A stretch of DNA of 64,000 nucleotides from Scolanthus callimorphus. Taxonomy: Eukaryota > Cnidaria > Anthozoa > Actiniaria > Edwardsiidae. The stretch covers positions 15,783,399-15,847,398 of the forward strand of contig CM066912.1 of the NCBI GenBank assembly GCA_033964015.1, read 5' to 3'. Made by a program: the position numbers and the translations under genes. Numbering within the stretch: the stretch's first letter is position 1; every line of letters starts with the position of its first letter. The notes beneath the pieces were generated by a model that ran no database searches, was not told the origin of the DNA, and saw nothing but the letters and a program-made list of their open reading frames with translations. Shown here piece after piece: positions 1-10,324 of this stretch.

Positions 1-19
1 ACCAAACTACTTGTCACCA

Positions 20-165
20 AAGGAGTGAAATCTAATGGTCACGTGATGTGACGTCATCGATGACGTCATCTATGCTTGAAAAATTTAAAATATTTCGTGA
101 AGGGAAGACTCTAAAACAACCAAACTTCCAGCTGATCTGAGATCGTGACGTCACATGACGTCACG
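20..165. repeat. CRE/E-box repeat, single degenerate copy
   Basis: This is one copy of the unit that forms the tandem array at 26.4-27.3 kb: GGTCACGTGAT followed by the 20-bp palindrome TGACGTCATCGATGACGTCA, then a conserved stretch containing CGTGAAGGGAAGACTC. Two more TGACGTCA-like sites follow near 150-165. No gene is visible next to it. Confidence 0.8.
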
Positions 166-1268
166 GGAAAACTGGGTAATCACCGCGATACTTGTCAGCG
201 GTATCACCCATTAGGCTCTCATGCTCAAGGAAAATAATGGCGGACTTCGAAGGGAGAAAAAAGCCCATCCTTTTCTCTGGCTTCGGAGGACCACATTTCT
301 AACGTGATTGTCCTAGTTTTCACTCAAAATGCTTACTTAGTAGGAGAGTTTTATGATTGAAAGAAGAATCCAACTTTTAACTTGCGATTTGTTGATTTTT
401 GGGTGGTTTATTTTCTGGCTCCCATTCGTTCCGCACCCGATACCCGCCGACACTACGATAACTCTCAGTTGCTGCTTACAAATGCCAACTTTAAAAGCCC
501 TGACATAGAGCTTACACGCTTGGTAAGGAGGTAATGGCTTCTTCATAGAAGGAATTGATAAAAACAGCGTACTATATCTTGTCGAGAGCATAGTTTTCTG
601 TACGAGATTCCTAGGAGGTATGATGCGAGGATGACGTTCGAACAATATAATGAAGGAATGAACGTCCGAAACATTGGCGTTAATCCTGCATATGGTTGGT
701 CTTTTGTCTTTATATATAGCAAGCAAACAAACCCTAAAAAATGGCACACTTCTGTACCTACAGCTTAAACAAAATCCGCTCTTTTTTTTACTTCTTTTGT
801 GGCTGTTAAACTTGTTTCTAAAAGCCAGAAAAGGAAAACACACAGCGAAGAGGCCTAATCAAGATTGTATTAACCCTGAACAAAGCAACATTAGACACGA
901 AGGCAGCACTTTTTAATCAATTATTAGGAAAACAATAATGACCCCTGTACAATGTTTGTACTGTCACTGTGTTTACATGTAAATAAGACACTAATCAATC
1001 AAAGTAAACAAACCAGTCACCATACAAACACTTTATTTCAGATACAAATACAAATCAATATTAAGCCTGAAATAAATGCTGATTATGGCTTCACTAGCAG
1101 CGCCGGGAATGGCTTCATTGTCATTAACCTATTACTAAGCAAAAGAATATAGTGAGTAAATATCCGAAACCTGATTAATGTTTTTATTGTAACTTGCTAT
1201 GCCATGTGAAGCAAATGGTGTTATGGTTCTTATAACTGTGCAGGAGTCTTTAAATATTCATGAAGCCC
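166..1268. other. Non-coding stretch, nothing assigned
   Basis: AT-rich DNA with short open frames on both strands, none with recognisable domains or paired splice sites. I see no gene here. Confidence 0.5.
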
Positions 1269-1453
1269 AGCGCCATAGTGTTATATGGCTAGGTTGTGTT
1301 TGTGTAGGCATTGGGCACCCTGTGTATATCAACCTCATGGTTAGTGGTCATGTGACCACGAACCTTCGTTCACGGTCCGGGCGCCATTGCCCCAACGTTG
1401 TATTAAACTGTGGTGGATGAAAACCGACTCGTTCTCCCATTAACCCAATGGCG
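1269..1453. repeat. LTR-like direct repeat, left copy
   Basis: About 185 bp, nearly identical to 2786-2968 in the same orientation, starting at GCGCCATAGTGTTATATGG and ending at TTAACCCAATGGCG. The two copies differ by a few substitutions and a 4-bp indel. They could be LTRs of a small (TRIM-like) element or two copies of a dispersed repeat. I found no convincing tRNA primer site, so the LTR reading is weak. Confidence 0.5.
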
Positions 1454-2785
1454 TGGTGGCCTGCGGTGGAATTAGGAACAAGCTAATTCCCTGGCCTTCC
1501 AAAGGCGAAGGTTATCCAAGGATATACGGCTCGCTACAAGGACTTCGAGAACGGTTTGTGCCAAGCTGTGCACATTCACGATTGGCGAAAGAGCCTGGAA
1601 GCAGTTTCTTCTTCAGTGCGGGGCAATGGGCCCTACCGTGTTCCAAAACTTCTTACAACTACATTCGACTGCCCCAAGGACTACTAACTGACGATGACTT
1701 ACTCTTCAAAGGATGGACAACACAGCTCAGGAAACTCAACTAAGATTATTTTCGAGCCAGCTCACTACTCCACAAGATCTGAGATACGACATGCAACGAA
1801 GCCGCATGTCAACGATTACGAAGCTGCTTGTTATCACTACCAAGACTACTCCAGAATCTACAACACAACACAGACGATCTTTTGTTTGCTTTTGCGGGGA
1901 TCCATTGTGAAGATAGATCTAACACAACCAAAGGGTACTGATATTATTTTTCAAGCGTGATTATGACTGACTGCGTGCAACGAAGCCACGTGTGCTGTAT
2001 AACATTGATTTTACCAAAACCTGCCGAGCGGGCTCTACACAAGATCTGGGACACGTTTTAACGTAGCTGCATGTCTACAAAGTCGCCATTTTGTTTATTG
2101 ACTTTGTTTATTACCGTAGCAGACATGGACACTTACGTAATCACTCATTAATCTCTCCTAGTTTTGCCCTAAGATAATGGACATTATCGTGGACTCTAGT
2201 TGCTATGTTCTTCTACTTCTGTTTTTCCATTTTTTTTCATGATTTATTTACATATTATTAAGCATATATAATTTTGTTTGCTCCATATTGATCAATATAT
2301 ATTTACTTAACTCAACGCTAGAACATCACAGCAGCCCACCCATTATTTTGTTGTACATATGTATGTAATTTGTGATATTTTTTTCACTCCCTCCCCCGAC
2401 CACCACCTCCACAATTTATTTTAGCATAGGACAGGAGACAAGAAGAAAGAAAAAGTGGTCGCCCCTCCCCCCCATACATGGTACCTCCGGGTAGCCATGT
2501 ATGTCATTATGTATAGTAGTGTGTGTACACACCCGTCCCTATAGTGTATATCCCTGGCAACCTACACACCGTGTAGTGTGTGTGTGTCCTATAGCAGTGT
2601 TATAGTCGTTAGTTTCTTATGTACAATTGTACAGTAACAGTTTGTCTGCCCTGATATATTTTTACCATTTTCTCCACCAGTATATATATTTATTTACTTT
2701 AGTCTACCTTGTAACAGTAGTATAGCTTACATTGCATTGTAACCGTGTTTCTGCCATCTTGTATGTAAGGAGAAGGAAAAACAGG
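1454..2785. other. Segment between LTR-like repeats
   Basis: About 1.3 kb with short open frames only (for example 1453-1743, +), in which I do not recognise gag, protease, RT or integrase. The right half (2220-2740) is AT-rich with TA- and GTGT-rich patches and looks non-coding. Confidence 0.45.
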
Positions 2786-2968
2786 CCGCGCCATAGTGTT
2801 ATATGGGTAGGTTGTGTTTGTGTAGGCATTGGGCACCCTGTGTATATCAACCTCATGGTTAGTGGTCATGTGACCACGAACCTTCGTTCACGGTCCGGGC
2901 GCCATTGCCCCAACGTTGCAACTGTGGTGGTTGAAAACCGACTCGTTCTCCCATTAACCCAATGGCGC
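2786..2968. repeat. LTR-like direct repeat, right copy
   Basis: This is the direct-repeat partner of 1269-1453. It includes the same GCGCCATTGCCCCAACGTTG block and the same end at CCCATTAACCCAATGGCG. Confidence 0.5.
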
Positions 2969-3279
2969 AGGGCACGGATGGCAGTGATGTCTCAGGATTT
3001 GTTCCATATACCTGATAACATGAAAACAAGACAAATCAGGCAAACAATAACAATAATAATAATAAAGCTCAGATGATCTGGAAAATTGACAGGGCTTTGT
3101 AATTAATAAGAGAGCAATGTTTGCATATTTTCCTGGTCTATGGTAGTTGAATCCCAAAAAGCAGTTGAATTTTGAAAGCTATTTTGCTATTATTTAGATT
3201 TTGATAATCCTCAGAAAAAGCAAGAAGAACAACTGCAAATGTTTTTCCTTTTCCACAAAATGCCTATAGGCCCCTCTCG

Positions 3280-3560
3280 CCCCATGTAAGGTAATCCAAG
3301 CAGATCTTGTATTCCGGATTCCAGCCCTTGTATTCCGGATTCCAACCTACTGGATTCCGGATTCCATACAAGCGGATTCCGGATTTCATAACTCTCAAAG
3401 AATCCGGATTCTTTATCTGAATAAATTCTTGGATTCCGAATTCTCAAGGCGTTTGGATTCTAGATTCCTGCTATATGGATTCCGGATTCCATTCTACGGA
3501 TTCCGGATTCCAAAGCTAACAAAAAGTCGGATTCCGGATTCTGGATTACCTTACATGGGG
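3280..3560. mobile_element. MITE with CCCCATGTAAGGTAATCC termini
   Basis: Terminal inverted repeats CCCCATGTAAGGTAATCCA and its reverse complement bound 281 bp. The interior is built from irregular repeats of GGATTCCGGATTCC, itself nearly palindromic, so the whole element could fold on itself. It has no coding capacity. Confidence 0.75.
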
Positions 3561-4970
3561 GGACCCCTCAGACACTGCATTCCATGAAACTGTAGCTAAG
3601 GCTACCAAGAATGTATTATTTGTTTTAGGCTGTGCCAAGCAGCTAGTAATGAGCCATGTTCTTTGGGGCTGTAAGTATAGCCTTCTTGGATTTCATATGA
3701 ATCAATCTGACACTTCCATAGAACTTGAAATTAAAGGACTTTTTGCAGTCACAGTAAAGATGACATTGCTGGGAGGCTGTGGCCCATTAGAAGTGTACCA
3801 AGTACTATTTGGAGGTGCAAATGATTTCAAGTTTGCTAATTGGGGACTTTGGGGGTCCGTACATCCCTTACTTGTCCAAACATCTTCATACATTAGAAAT
3901 AATAATAACATACAATAATCAACTTTCTTTCAAGAGAGTAGCATGTGACAAAAACTTGTTGCCCTCCTGTAGTTTCATTCTTCACCCTTATTCTATTAAA
4001 TGTATCAGTTAATTCCAGCAGAGACCATGCCCATTTGTCATTTTTTTAGAAAGAAATATGGTTGATAAAAACCATCCCTCCTGCATTTATCACATTTATA
4101 AACCACGGAAATCCTCGTTTTATTGCTTAAGTATGTTCCCTGTATTTTTCAACTTCTAAGGCCTGGTTCACGGTCATCATAACAACAGAAAAAAAGCACA
4201 TCTTAGAAAATTGGCCATAATTTATATCACATAGAAAATTTGGATGAATTTTTTTTACAACAAAAATACACTCACATTCCACTGCTTGGGCTGTCACAAT
4301 GATCAGACCCTTCCCTGCTTAGCAGAGGCCACTTCTGTCTTGTTTTGTGTTTTGAAGTAGCTTCTTTTGCGCAGTTGAAACACACAAGAAATCATAAAAA
4401 TTAAAAGTAAAAAGAAACGCGCAAGATAAAAAGTAGCCTCTACTCGCAGGGAATTCAGACTCCAACCAAAGTTAACCCCTGGTTGCTACAGACAACATAT
4501 TCGAAGAAATATTGCACTGCAGCACCACTCCTTGAGGCTGATTATGATAGCAATAACAATCTCAAAGTCTCCCCGGCTCATCGAAGATCATTTCCAGAGC
4601 TTCTTGCTCTTCTGGTTTCACATTGTTTTGTACACAAAATCACTCGGAAGTTCTCCCTGCCAATCTCGAACTATCCAATCTCGAGCTGCTTTTTGAAGAC
4701 AACAACAGAAATTTGCAGCGCTTTAAATTTTACTTCCATTTTGTGCAGTTTATTTAGCAATACGAAACGTTTTGATGACAAACGTCTGCAATACAAACTT
4801 TTCTAAACCTACATGTAGATGTCGCGTCACGCCTCACAGAAAGTTGCAAATGGTAGTATGTAAAATTTGGCAAAAAATATTGTCAACTCTGATTACTATA
4901 AAAAATATCCCCAAATTTTTATATAATTGCCTGCGCAGTAACAAAAAAAGGAAAAGGAAAATAATAGCAG
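3561..4970. other. Mostly non-coding; one minus-strand fragment noted
   Basis: No confident gene. On the minus strand at about 4634-4563 a short frame reads VQNNVKPEEQEALEMIFDEP before a stop. It resembles the acidic start of RWD-type domains and lies downstream (on that strand) of the duplicated exon-like segments at 5.0-5.9 kb. I cannot link it to them with convincing splice sites. Confidence 0.35.
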
Positions 4971-4986
4971 AAAATATTATCTACTT

Positions 4987-5074
4987 GCCTTCCAACACAG
5001 GACTACTTTGTGAAGGGTTCCCAAAATGATTCTCAGCTACTCCCATAGCTGTACAGATATCACTGTTTTGAGTA
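4987..5074 (-). other. Exon-like segment, copy 1 (uncharacterised)
   Basis: On the minus strand this copy reads NSDICTAMGVAENHFGNPSQ followed by SSPVLEGK up to a GTAGAT donor-like site. It aligns with copy 2 at 5169-5265 except for conservative changes and one 6-nt (in-frame) deletion, the pattern expected of coding sequence. The acceptor side is degraded, since no CAG precedes it. The product is not recognised. Confidence 0.35.
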
Positions 5075-5090
5075 ATTTGCAATTATTCCC

Positions 5091-5094
5091 TCCC

Positions 5095-5127
<33 letters not shown>

Positions 5128-5141
5128 ACACACACACACAG
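5091..5141. repeat. Poly-C / (CA)n microsatellite
   Basis: A run of roughly 33 C followed by CACACACACACA. It lies between copies 1 and 2 of the duplicated exon-like unit. The length of such runs is unreliable in assemblies. Confidence 0.9.
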
Positions 5142-5168
5142 AAAATAAAAACAGAAAATATTATCTAC

Positions 5169-5265
5169 TTGCCTTCCAACACAGGACCACTTTGTGAAGG
5201 GTTCCCAACGTGATCTGGATCCTCAGCTACCCCCATAGCTGCACAGATAACACCATTTTGGGAAC
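5169..5265 (-). CDS. Candidate 97-nt exon, copy 2 of a duplicated unit
   Basis: The minus strand shows a pyrimidine-rich acceptor ending CAG at 5268-5266, then an open 97-nt segment reading GSQNGVICAAMGVAEDPDHV, then GNPSQSGPVLEGK, and a GTAGAT donor-like site. Flanking intron sequence is also duplicated: the ACATTGTTTGGTTCCAGAAA block recurs near 5350, 5415 and 6225. This suggests duplication of whole exon-plus-intron units. The exon length is not a multiple of three, so tandem copies could not all be included in one mRNA. I do not recognise the protein. Confidence 0.35.
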
Positions 5266-5478
5266 CTGAAAAAGAGTGAAATTTATAATCCTATCTCTTC
5301 AAGGTGATTGGAAAGGACAATGCACAATAAATAAAAAAATACAACTAATATACATTGTTTGGTTCCAGAAAATATCTCCCCTTCCCCATAAATAAAAAAA
5401 TAGAACCTATGTACATTGTTTAGTTCCAGAAAATATCCCCCGTTCCCCATGGAAAATAATAACAGAAAATATTATCTA

Positions 5479-5895
5479 CCGGTACTTGCCTTCCAACACA
5501 GGACTACTTTGTGAAGGGTTCCCAATAATAATAATAATAATAATAATAACTTTAATAATTACTCCTATAGAGGCTTTTCAGTAACTATTTACAAAAACTA
5601 CGAACTACTATATGAATATAATAAAATAGGATTTAAAAATTACTAAAACTATCACTAAAACTATTTACAAACCATATGCTAATTTACTACAGTCATTTAT
5701 TCTTGTAAGAATCTTTGCAAGTAAAGCTTTTTTAAAAGCTTTCACGGATGCAGAGTTTTTTAGGTCTACATCGAGCTTGTTCCACAGAGAGAGACCGCTC
5801 TCTGGCCATTTGCTGATTTAAACAAACAACATGAAGGATCCTCAACAACCCCCATAGCTGCACAGATACTATCTACCATTTTGGGAACCTGAAAA
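5479..5895 (-). pseudogene. Duplicated exon-like unit, copy 3, split by a LINE tail
   Basis: The 3' half (5479-5523) and the 5' half with its acceptor (about 5838-5891) match copy 2 but are separated by the LINE 3' end at 5524-5826. A 4-bp insertion (GGTAGATAG versus GGTGTTA) also breaks the frame. This copy cannot code as it stands. Confidence 0.45.
5524..5826 (-). mobile_element. LINE 3' end, CR1/L2-like (5'-truncated)
   Basis: On the minus strand 5790-5665 reads SLWNKLDVDLKNSASVKAFK then KALLAKILTRINDCSKLAYGL and a stop, the typical last residues of CR1/L2 LINE ORF2 after the reverse transcriptase. An AT-rich 3' UTR and a (TTA)n tail follow, seen as TAATAATAA at 5527-5550 on the + strand. 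This is a short 5'-truncated insertion. Confidence 0.7.
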
Positions 5896-7200
5896 AAGAG
5901 TAAATAATATTATGATTATACCTTGTCTTTAATAGAGCGGATTTAAGATGACTGTGTTGTAAGTAATTGGCAATTACCTTGTAATCACTCCAGCTATAGG
6001 CTTTATTCAGCACTGGTGTAATCACTTCGTGTTTGGTTTCCCTACAGTCATATAGAATTCACTCTATTGGTCTCATTCTACCCTGTTTGCAGAGGCCTCT
6101 TTTCTCTGTACTATTCATACAGAGAAAACAGGTCATACATAAACAACAACTTTTGTCTAAATTCTGTTTTTAAACATGTCATTGGAAAGGACGATACACC
6201 ATGAAAAAAAAATGACCACACAAAACCTACATTGTGTGGTTCCAGAAAAGTCCTTCCCCCCATGAAATTCAAATCATTTATCCATTCACAAAAAAATGAA
6301 AAGAATGAATAAACAAAGAAAACATCAAAGGTGCCTAAGTTTAAAAATTAAACCATATTGTAATGCCTGGATTAGTGCCATTATTTCAAATTTAAGGACA
6401 TGGTGTGCTTATTATTTCATGGGGGAGCTCATTTCAAAATCACTGTCAAGTTACATCATAACAGAAACATATGTTTCTGATCATAATAATTGACATCATA
6501 GTGATAGACTTCTGACTTACTGTTTTGATGGCGGAGCTCTTTAGCGGCCGAAGGCCGCAGAGCGGAGCACCATAGGTATCGCAGGAAGAATACAATAGAA
6601 CTCCGGTATACGATCGACTTCATTTTTCATGGTTCAGCGGTATTCCCATTTGGGTATCGGGGGCGCGTCCGTGTCTGCGCGCCCCTAGCACAGGCAACCC
6701 AACAACCGTATTTCATTTCGGCGGGAAAATACTGCGCGTCCGTTAACAGAAAAAGATGTAGCCGGGAGCTGCGCTTTTAGCCAGTGGTTAAATCTATATT
6801 ATCTGATCTACAAAATTCATTCCTTACCACACCAACATCGAAAATTAATCCTGAAATCATTTTGTCCAAATCCATGCAATTGATTTATATAGGTTTACAG
6901 CACCATGAAGGTGCATGAAATGAACATCAACAAACACCACCATTCCTTCACAACTTTGAAAAGTTATTTCTCAGGTTTCCTTGCGAACTTCTTCTCGGTG
7001 TTACTAGTATACAGTATAGCCAATTATTTATTTGATCAAGAACTTTGGCATGTTCAAACAAGGAAATTGGTTTTGTAATACTCTAGCTAAGAATTGTTTC
7101 CACTTTGCGAGCAAATTTTAGACGAGGAAACCCCGCATAATGCGAGGAAGTTGGCATATTGTAGTCTAGATTTTTACTCAACTACGCACTAACTAGAATT
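5896..7200. other. Non-coding stretch with dispersed GGAGCTCCGC repeats
   Basis: It contains another piece of the duplicated intron sequence (about 6180-6260), a GC-rich block with GCGGCCGAAGGCCGC inside GGCGGAGCTC...GCGGAGCACCATA (6531-6572), and a GGGAGCTGCGCTTTTAGCCA block at 6762-6782 that recurs at 27.54 and 62.97 kb. No gene is recognised. Confidence 0.5.
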
Positions 7201-7208
7201 TTTTCCTC

Positions 7209-7360
7209 TTTGCTCCGACGAAGGGCTAACGCTCGAAACGTCAGCAAAACACCATTTTTTCACGGCGTTTAACATAAATCTCAACCCTTGGTTGTTGTTG
7301 TTCATGTTCACGTCTCCGCCGACGCAGACCACCTAGTTTTCCCGTAAAACTAGTCATACC
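7209..7360. mobile_element. Possible Penelope-like element remnant
   Basis: The string GACGAAGGGCTAACGCTCGA (7217-7236) followed by AACGTCAGC, and then the stretch with CGACGCAGACCACCTAGTTT, is one I recall from 3' regions of cnidarian Penelope-like retroelements. The order CCGACGA, short hairpin (GGGC/GCTC), GAAAC also resembles the stem-II core of hammerhead ribozymes found in those elements. No GIY-YIG or RT coding sequence is present here. This rests on memory of the motif, so confidence is low. Confidence 0.35.
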
Positions 7361-7479
7361 ATTAACTAGAATTTTGTTAGATGTAGATAACGCTTATACT
7401 CTACACTTCGCAGTTCTTGTCGACAATGGACAAAATACGCTGAACAAAATCAACTAATTTCATGCATGGTGAATTTGAA

Positions 7480-7615
7480 TTTGAGTTTATTTCCACACAC
7501 ACAGCTTACATTAATCACCTGTTTGACAAGTAGAGTAAAATAGGAGGTGGCAGGGGACCCATGAAACCATCAGGTTTATCGAGTAGGGTCCCCTGTATTT
7601 AAGTTAAATAATAAT
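7480..7615 (-). mobile_element. Possible LINE 3' UTR remnant
   Basis: A short block contains TTTGAGTTTATTTCC, a (CA)n patch, GGAGGTGGCAGGGGACCC and a terminal AATAATAATA run, with internal complementarity between GGGGACCC and GGGTCCCC. It resembles LINE tails in minus orientation. No coding sequence is retained. Confidence 0.3.
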
Positions 7616-7682
7616 AATAGTGAATATATGGATATATGTCTTGATAATGTTCATTTGCGTGCTGATCTATATATTTTGTTTT

Positions 7683-7706
7683 TTTATATATATATATATA
7701 TATATT
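7683..7706. repeat. (TA)n microsatellite
   Basis: TTTTTTATATATATATATAT run of about 24 bp. Confidence 0.9.
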
Positions 7707-7915
7707 GCTACATTGCCAAAAAGTTGAGAGATTTAATCAGTTGAGAGATTTAATCATGGTGGATATATCCACTTACCAGTCATGTGGAATCTGTGTGGAG
7801 TACTTACAAATCAGGGGCAAATAATTAGGTTGCTCCTGACAAGTATCTGAACATCAATCTTGACTGAATCAATCGTGACTGAACATCAATCTTATCTTAT
7901 CTGCAGTCTTTCGTG

Positions 7916-8879
7916 CGGCAAGTATAAAATGCAGACCAGAAAATGCAGACTGCAGACTAGAAAATGCAGACTGTAAAATGCAGACCGAAAAATGCAGACC
8001 GGAAAATGCAGACAAGAAAATGTACTCATCGTAAAAATTGTGAATAGGTTAGTTTTTGTCCATTTTGTATTAAAGAACAACAGTTTTGGAAGTTATTGTT
8101 CAGTTTTCGCGGCGAGGAGGCTCGTTCCAAGTTATTGAATAGATAGGGCATGGACTGTCATATTAATTAAGAAAGTGTAGCACGAATGAGTTTGAAAACG
8201 ATCCCGAACCGAAGATTTGAACACTGCACGTTTTTGAAGCGAATGAGTGAATTCTTGTGCAGAAAAGATCGATTTAGACCTGAAAACAATGTAAGCGGAA
8301 TCACAGATTTCCTCAAGTTACTTCCCATCGCGGTATTCAGTGTATTACTATAAATATCAAAGAAACTACAGGTAAATGTAGCAACCAAGGTAGCAAGTTG
8401 GTAGCTCAGTATTCTGCAAAACAATGTTTTAATTCCTAGAAAACGAAACACACACTGTCTAGTTGTCACGGTGCGATCGCCATTACTGTAATTCACGCAA
8501 GTTCGCTGTCAGATCAACAGGTAAGTTCCAGCTTTGTTTTCAGGTCTAAATCGATCTTTTCTGCACAAGAAAATAATATGGTTCTCAGTAATAGGAGAGC
8601 CTGTTCATTCACTCATTCGCTTCAAAAACGTGCAGTGTTCAAATCTTCGGTTCGGGATCGTTTCCAAACTCATTCCTGCTACACTTACTTAATTAATTTG
8701 ACAGTCCATGCCCTCGATCTTGACGATCTCGCTACTCACATGAACTCATCGTTCTGTAATTTACTCTTAGTTTGCATTTTCCAGCTGTACTTTCTAGTCT
8801 GCATTTTTAGTCTGCATTTTCCAGTCTGCATTTTCTAGTCTGCAGTCTGCATTTTGTGGTCTGCATTTTACACTTGCCG
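7916..8879. mobile_element. Fold-back DNA element with 10-bp target duplication
   Basis: A 964-bp element flanked by the perfect direct repeat GTCTTTCGTG (7906-7915 and 8880-8889). Its ends are inverted repeats starting CGGCAAGTATAAAATGCAGA on the left and the complement of CGGCAAGTGTAAAATGCAGA on the right. Terminal subrepeats GAAAATGCAGAC are followed by long inverted arms (about 8175-8295 against 8540-8690). A 9-10-bp target duplication with long subrepeated ends suggests a Mutator-like or related fold-back element. No transposase is present. Confidence 0.85.
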
Positions 8880-8889
8880 GTCTTTCGTG

Positions 8890-9404
8890 CGAAGCCCAAC
8901 GAAATTATTGAGAAGTTCCTAATGTTAGCAATAAAAGGCTACCTAATCCAAGAATTACTGTACCATTGTCTAAATGTGAAGTTTGAAGACGTTTGGAAAT
9001 CGCTTTCCTTTGCTTTGTTGAGGATCGCTCGCATTCAAGATGGCTGCCGCTAATAGTGTGCCGCACATAAATATAATTTCCCCAAGCCGCCCGGACCACA
9101 GCCTTGGTAACTGCTGGCTAAAACTATTTGCTGACAACTCAAAATCACTCGAGAAAAAAAAGGAATTCTCAAACAAACAACACAGTTAAGACGATAGTTT
9201 CGAAAATAGTTTATGAGCGTGGAAAAACGGCGTTCCGAGCAGCCACACGTTCGTCATTCATCTTTCACGACCCTTTCATTATTTTCAAGTTCTGGGTGAG
9301 CCGAGAGCGCGATAAAATCTTGAATGAAAATTTTGATAGCTATCAAAAAGCATCTTCAGAATGTCAATTTTATTCTTAAGCTACACGAAATTACACAATT
9401 TTCG
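8890..9404. other. Non-coding stretch, possible promoter-like DNA
   Basis: It includes AAGATGGCTGCCGC at 9039-9052, a YY1-like motif common near animal start sites, but no linked ORF that I can defend. Nothing else is recognised. Confidence 0.3.
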
Positions 9405-9797
9405 TTACAAGATTTTACGTTGAGAATGCGATTCATGTCGTTGTTTCTTTGCTGCGGGACGACACACTACCGAATTTCGCTTACGCTTCATCCCCTCTCT
9501 GTTCCTCTGACGCTGCCGTTCTGTTTCCTCCTCAGACAAGTTTGCTCGGGCCACCTTCATGTGTTGTCTGTTTTTCTCCCGTTGCCGTTGTCTTTCCTCC
9601 TGGGACATGTTTCTCTGGCCGCCCTTTTCCGTTCTCTCTCGCGAGCTCGCTCTTCCTCCGACATGTCTTCCCTAGCCCTGTCGTTTTCCTCCACTCTCTA
9701 TCTCTCGCTCGCGTTGCTTCTTTGCGAGCTTCTCTCGTCAAACTTCCATCTTCATCGACAACGGTCTCAATTTCTACTTCCTGCTCTTGGTAACTCA
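9405..9797 (-). pseudogene. STPR-like basic repeat protein fragment, frameshifted
   Basis: On the minus strand the frame opens at an ATG (9797-9795) with MSYQEQEVEIETVVDEDGSL and then runs into Arg/Glu/Gln-rich repeats of about 23 residues. Three repeat cores are visible in three different frames: MSEEERARERERKRAARE, MSQEERQRQREKNRQH and LSEEETERQRQRNREG. This is the pattern of STPR (one-score-and-three-peptide) DNA-binding repeats, often found in the N-terminal part of transposon-encoded helicases or in FMBP-1-like proteins. Two frameshifts break it, so it is probably a decayed gene or mobile-element fragment. Confidence 0.5.
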
Positions 9798-10116
9798 TTT
9801 TGCTAAAATCTTGATTTCTAAGCTTGATTTGATAACGTTTCAGTTTTTGGTGAAGAGCAGAAAAATACTGTTCTTGTCTTGACGAAAACTGACACGAAGT
9901 AAATCTCTGTAGGAAAATCCCGTTCAAACGCGCGTTCATTTTCCCGCTAAAAAATTGCCCGTGGGTTGCTGGGGACGTCTGACACACACACAACCGGAAG
10001 TCAATGAAAATCAAGTGGGTTGCCTGTGCGACGACGGACACACACACACTCGGAAGTCCATGCAAATCAAGGTCGATGGGTATACACTTTTCTGTTGTTC
10101 CTTTTTCTCCTGCATG

Positions 10117-10170
10117 TAGCTATGGGGTTCCGCTACGGCGCCCGCGGGAGCTCCGCTTAAAAGAGAAACA
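10117..10170. repeat. GGAGCTCCGC dispersed repeat
   Basis: The block GCTATGGGGTTCCGCTACGG, then CGCCCGCGGGAGCTCCGCTT, is a variant of a hairpin motif found at about eight places in this window. Confidence 0.5.
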
Positions 10171-10324
10171 CAATAAGCGAAAAACTGATCTCCCCTTCGA
10201 ATTCTGAGTCCCACCATCTTGCAGGCCAGGTTACCAAGGGTGATAACCCAGTTTTTCAAACTCCCTCGATTCTGATTGGCTAATACTTTTTCCCAGATCA
10301 GCTGGTTGGGTAGTGTTGTCTAGG

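Noticed and set aside
337..843. 168-codon open frame on the minus strand
   Set aside because: No recognisable domain, no splice context and low-complexity composition. Such lengths are expected by chance in 64 kb of AT-rich DNA.
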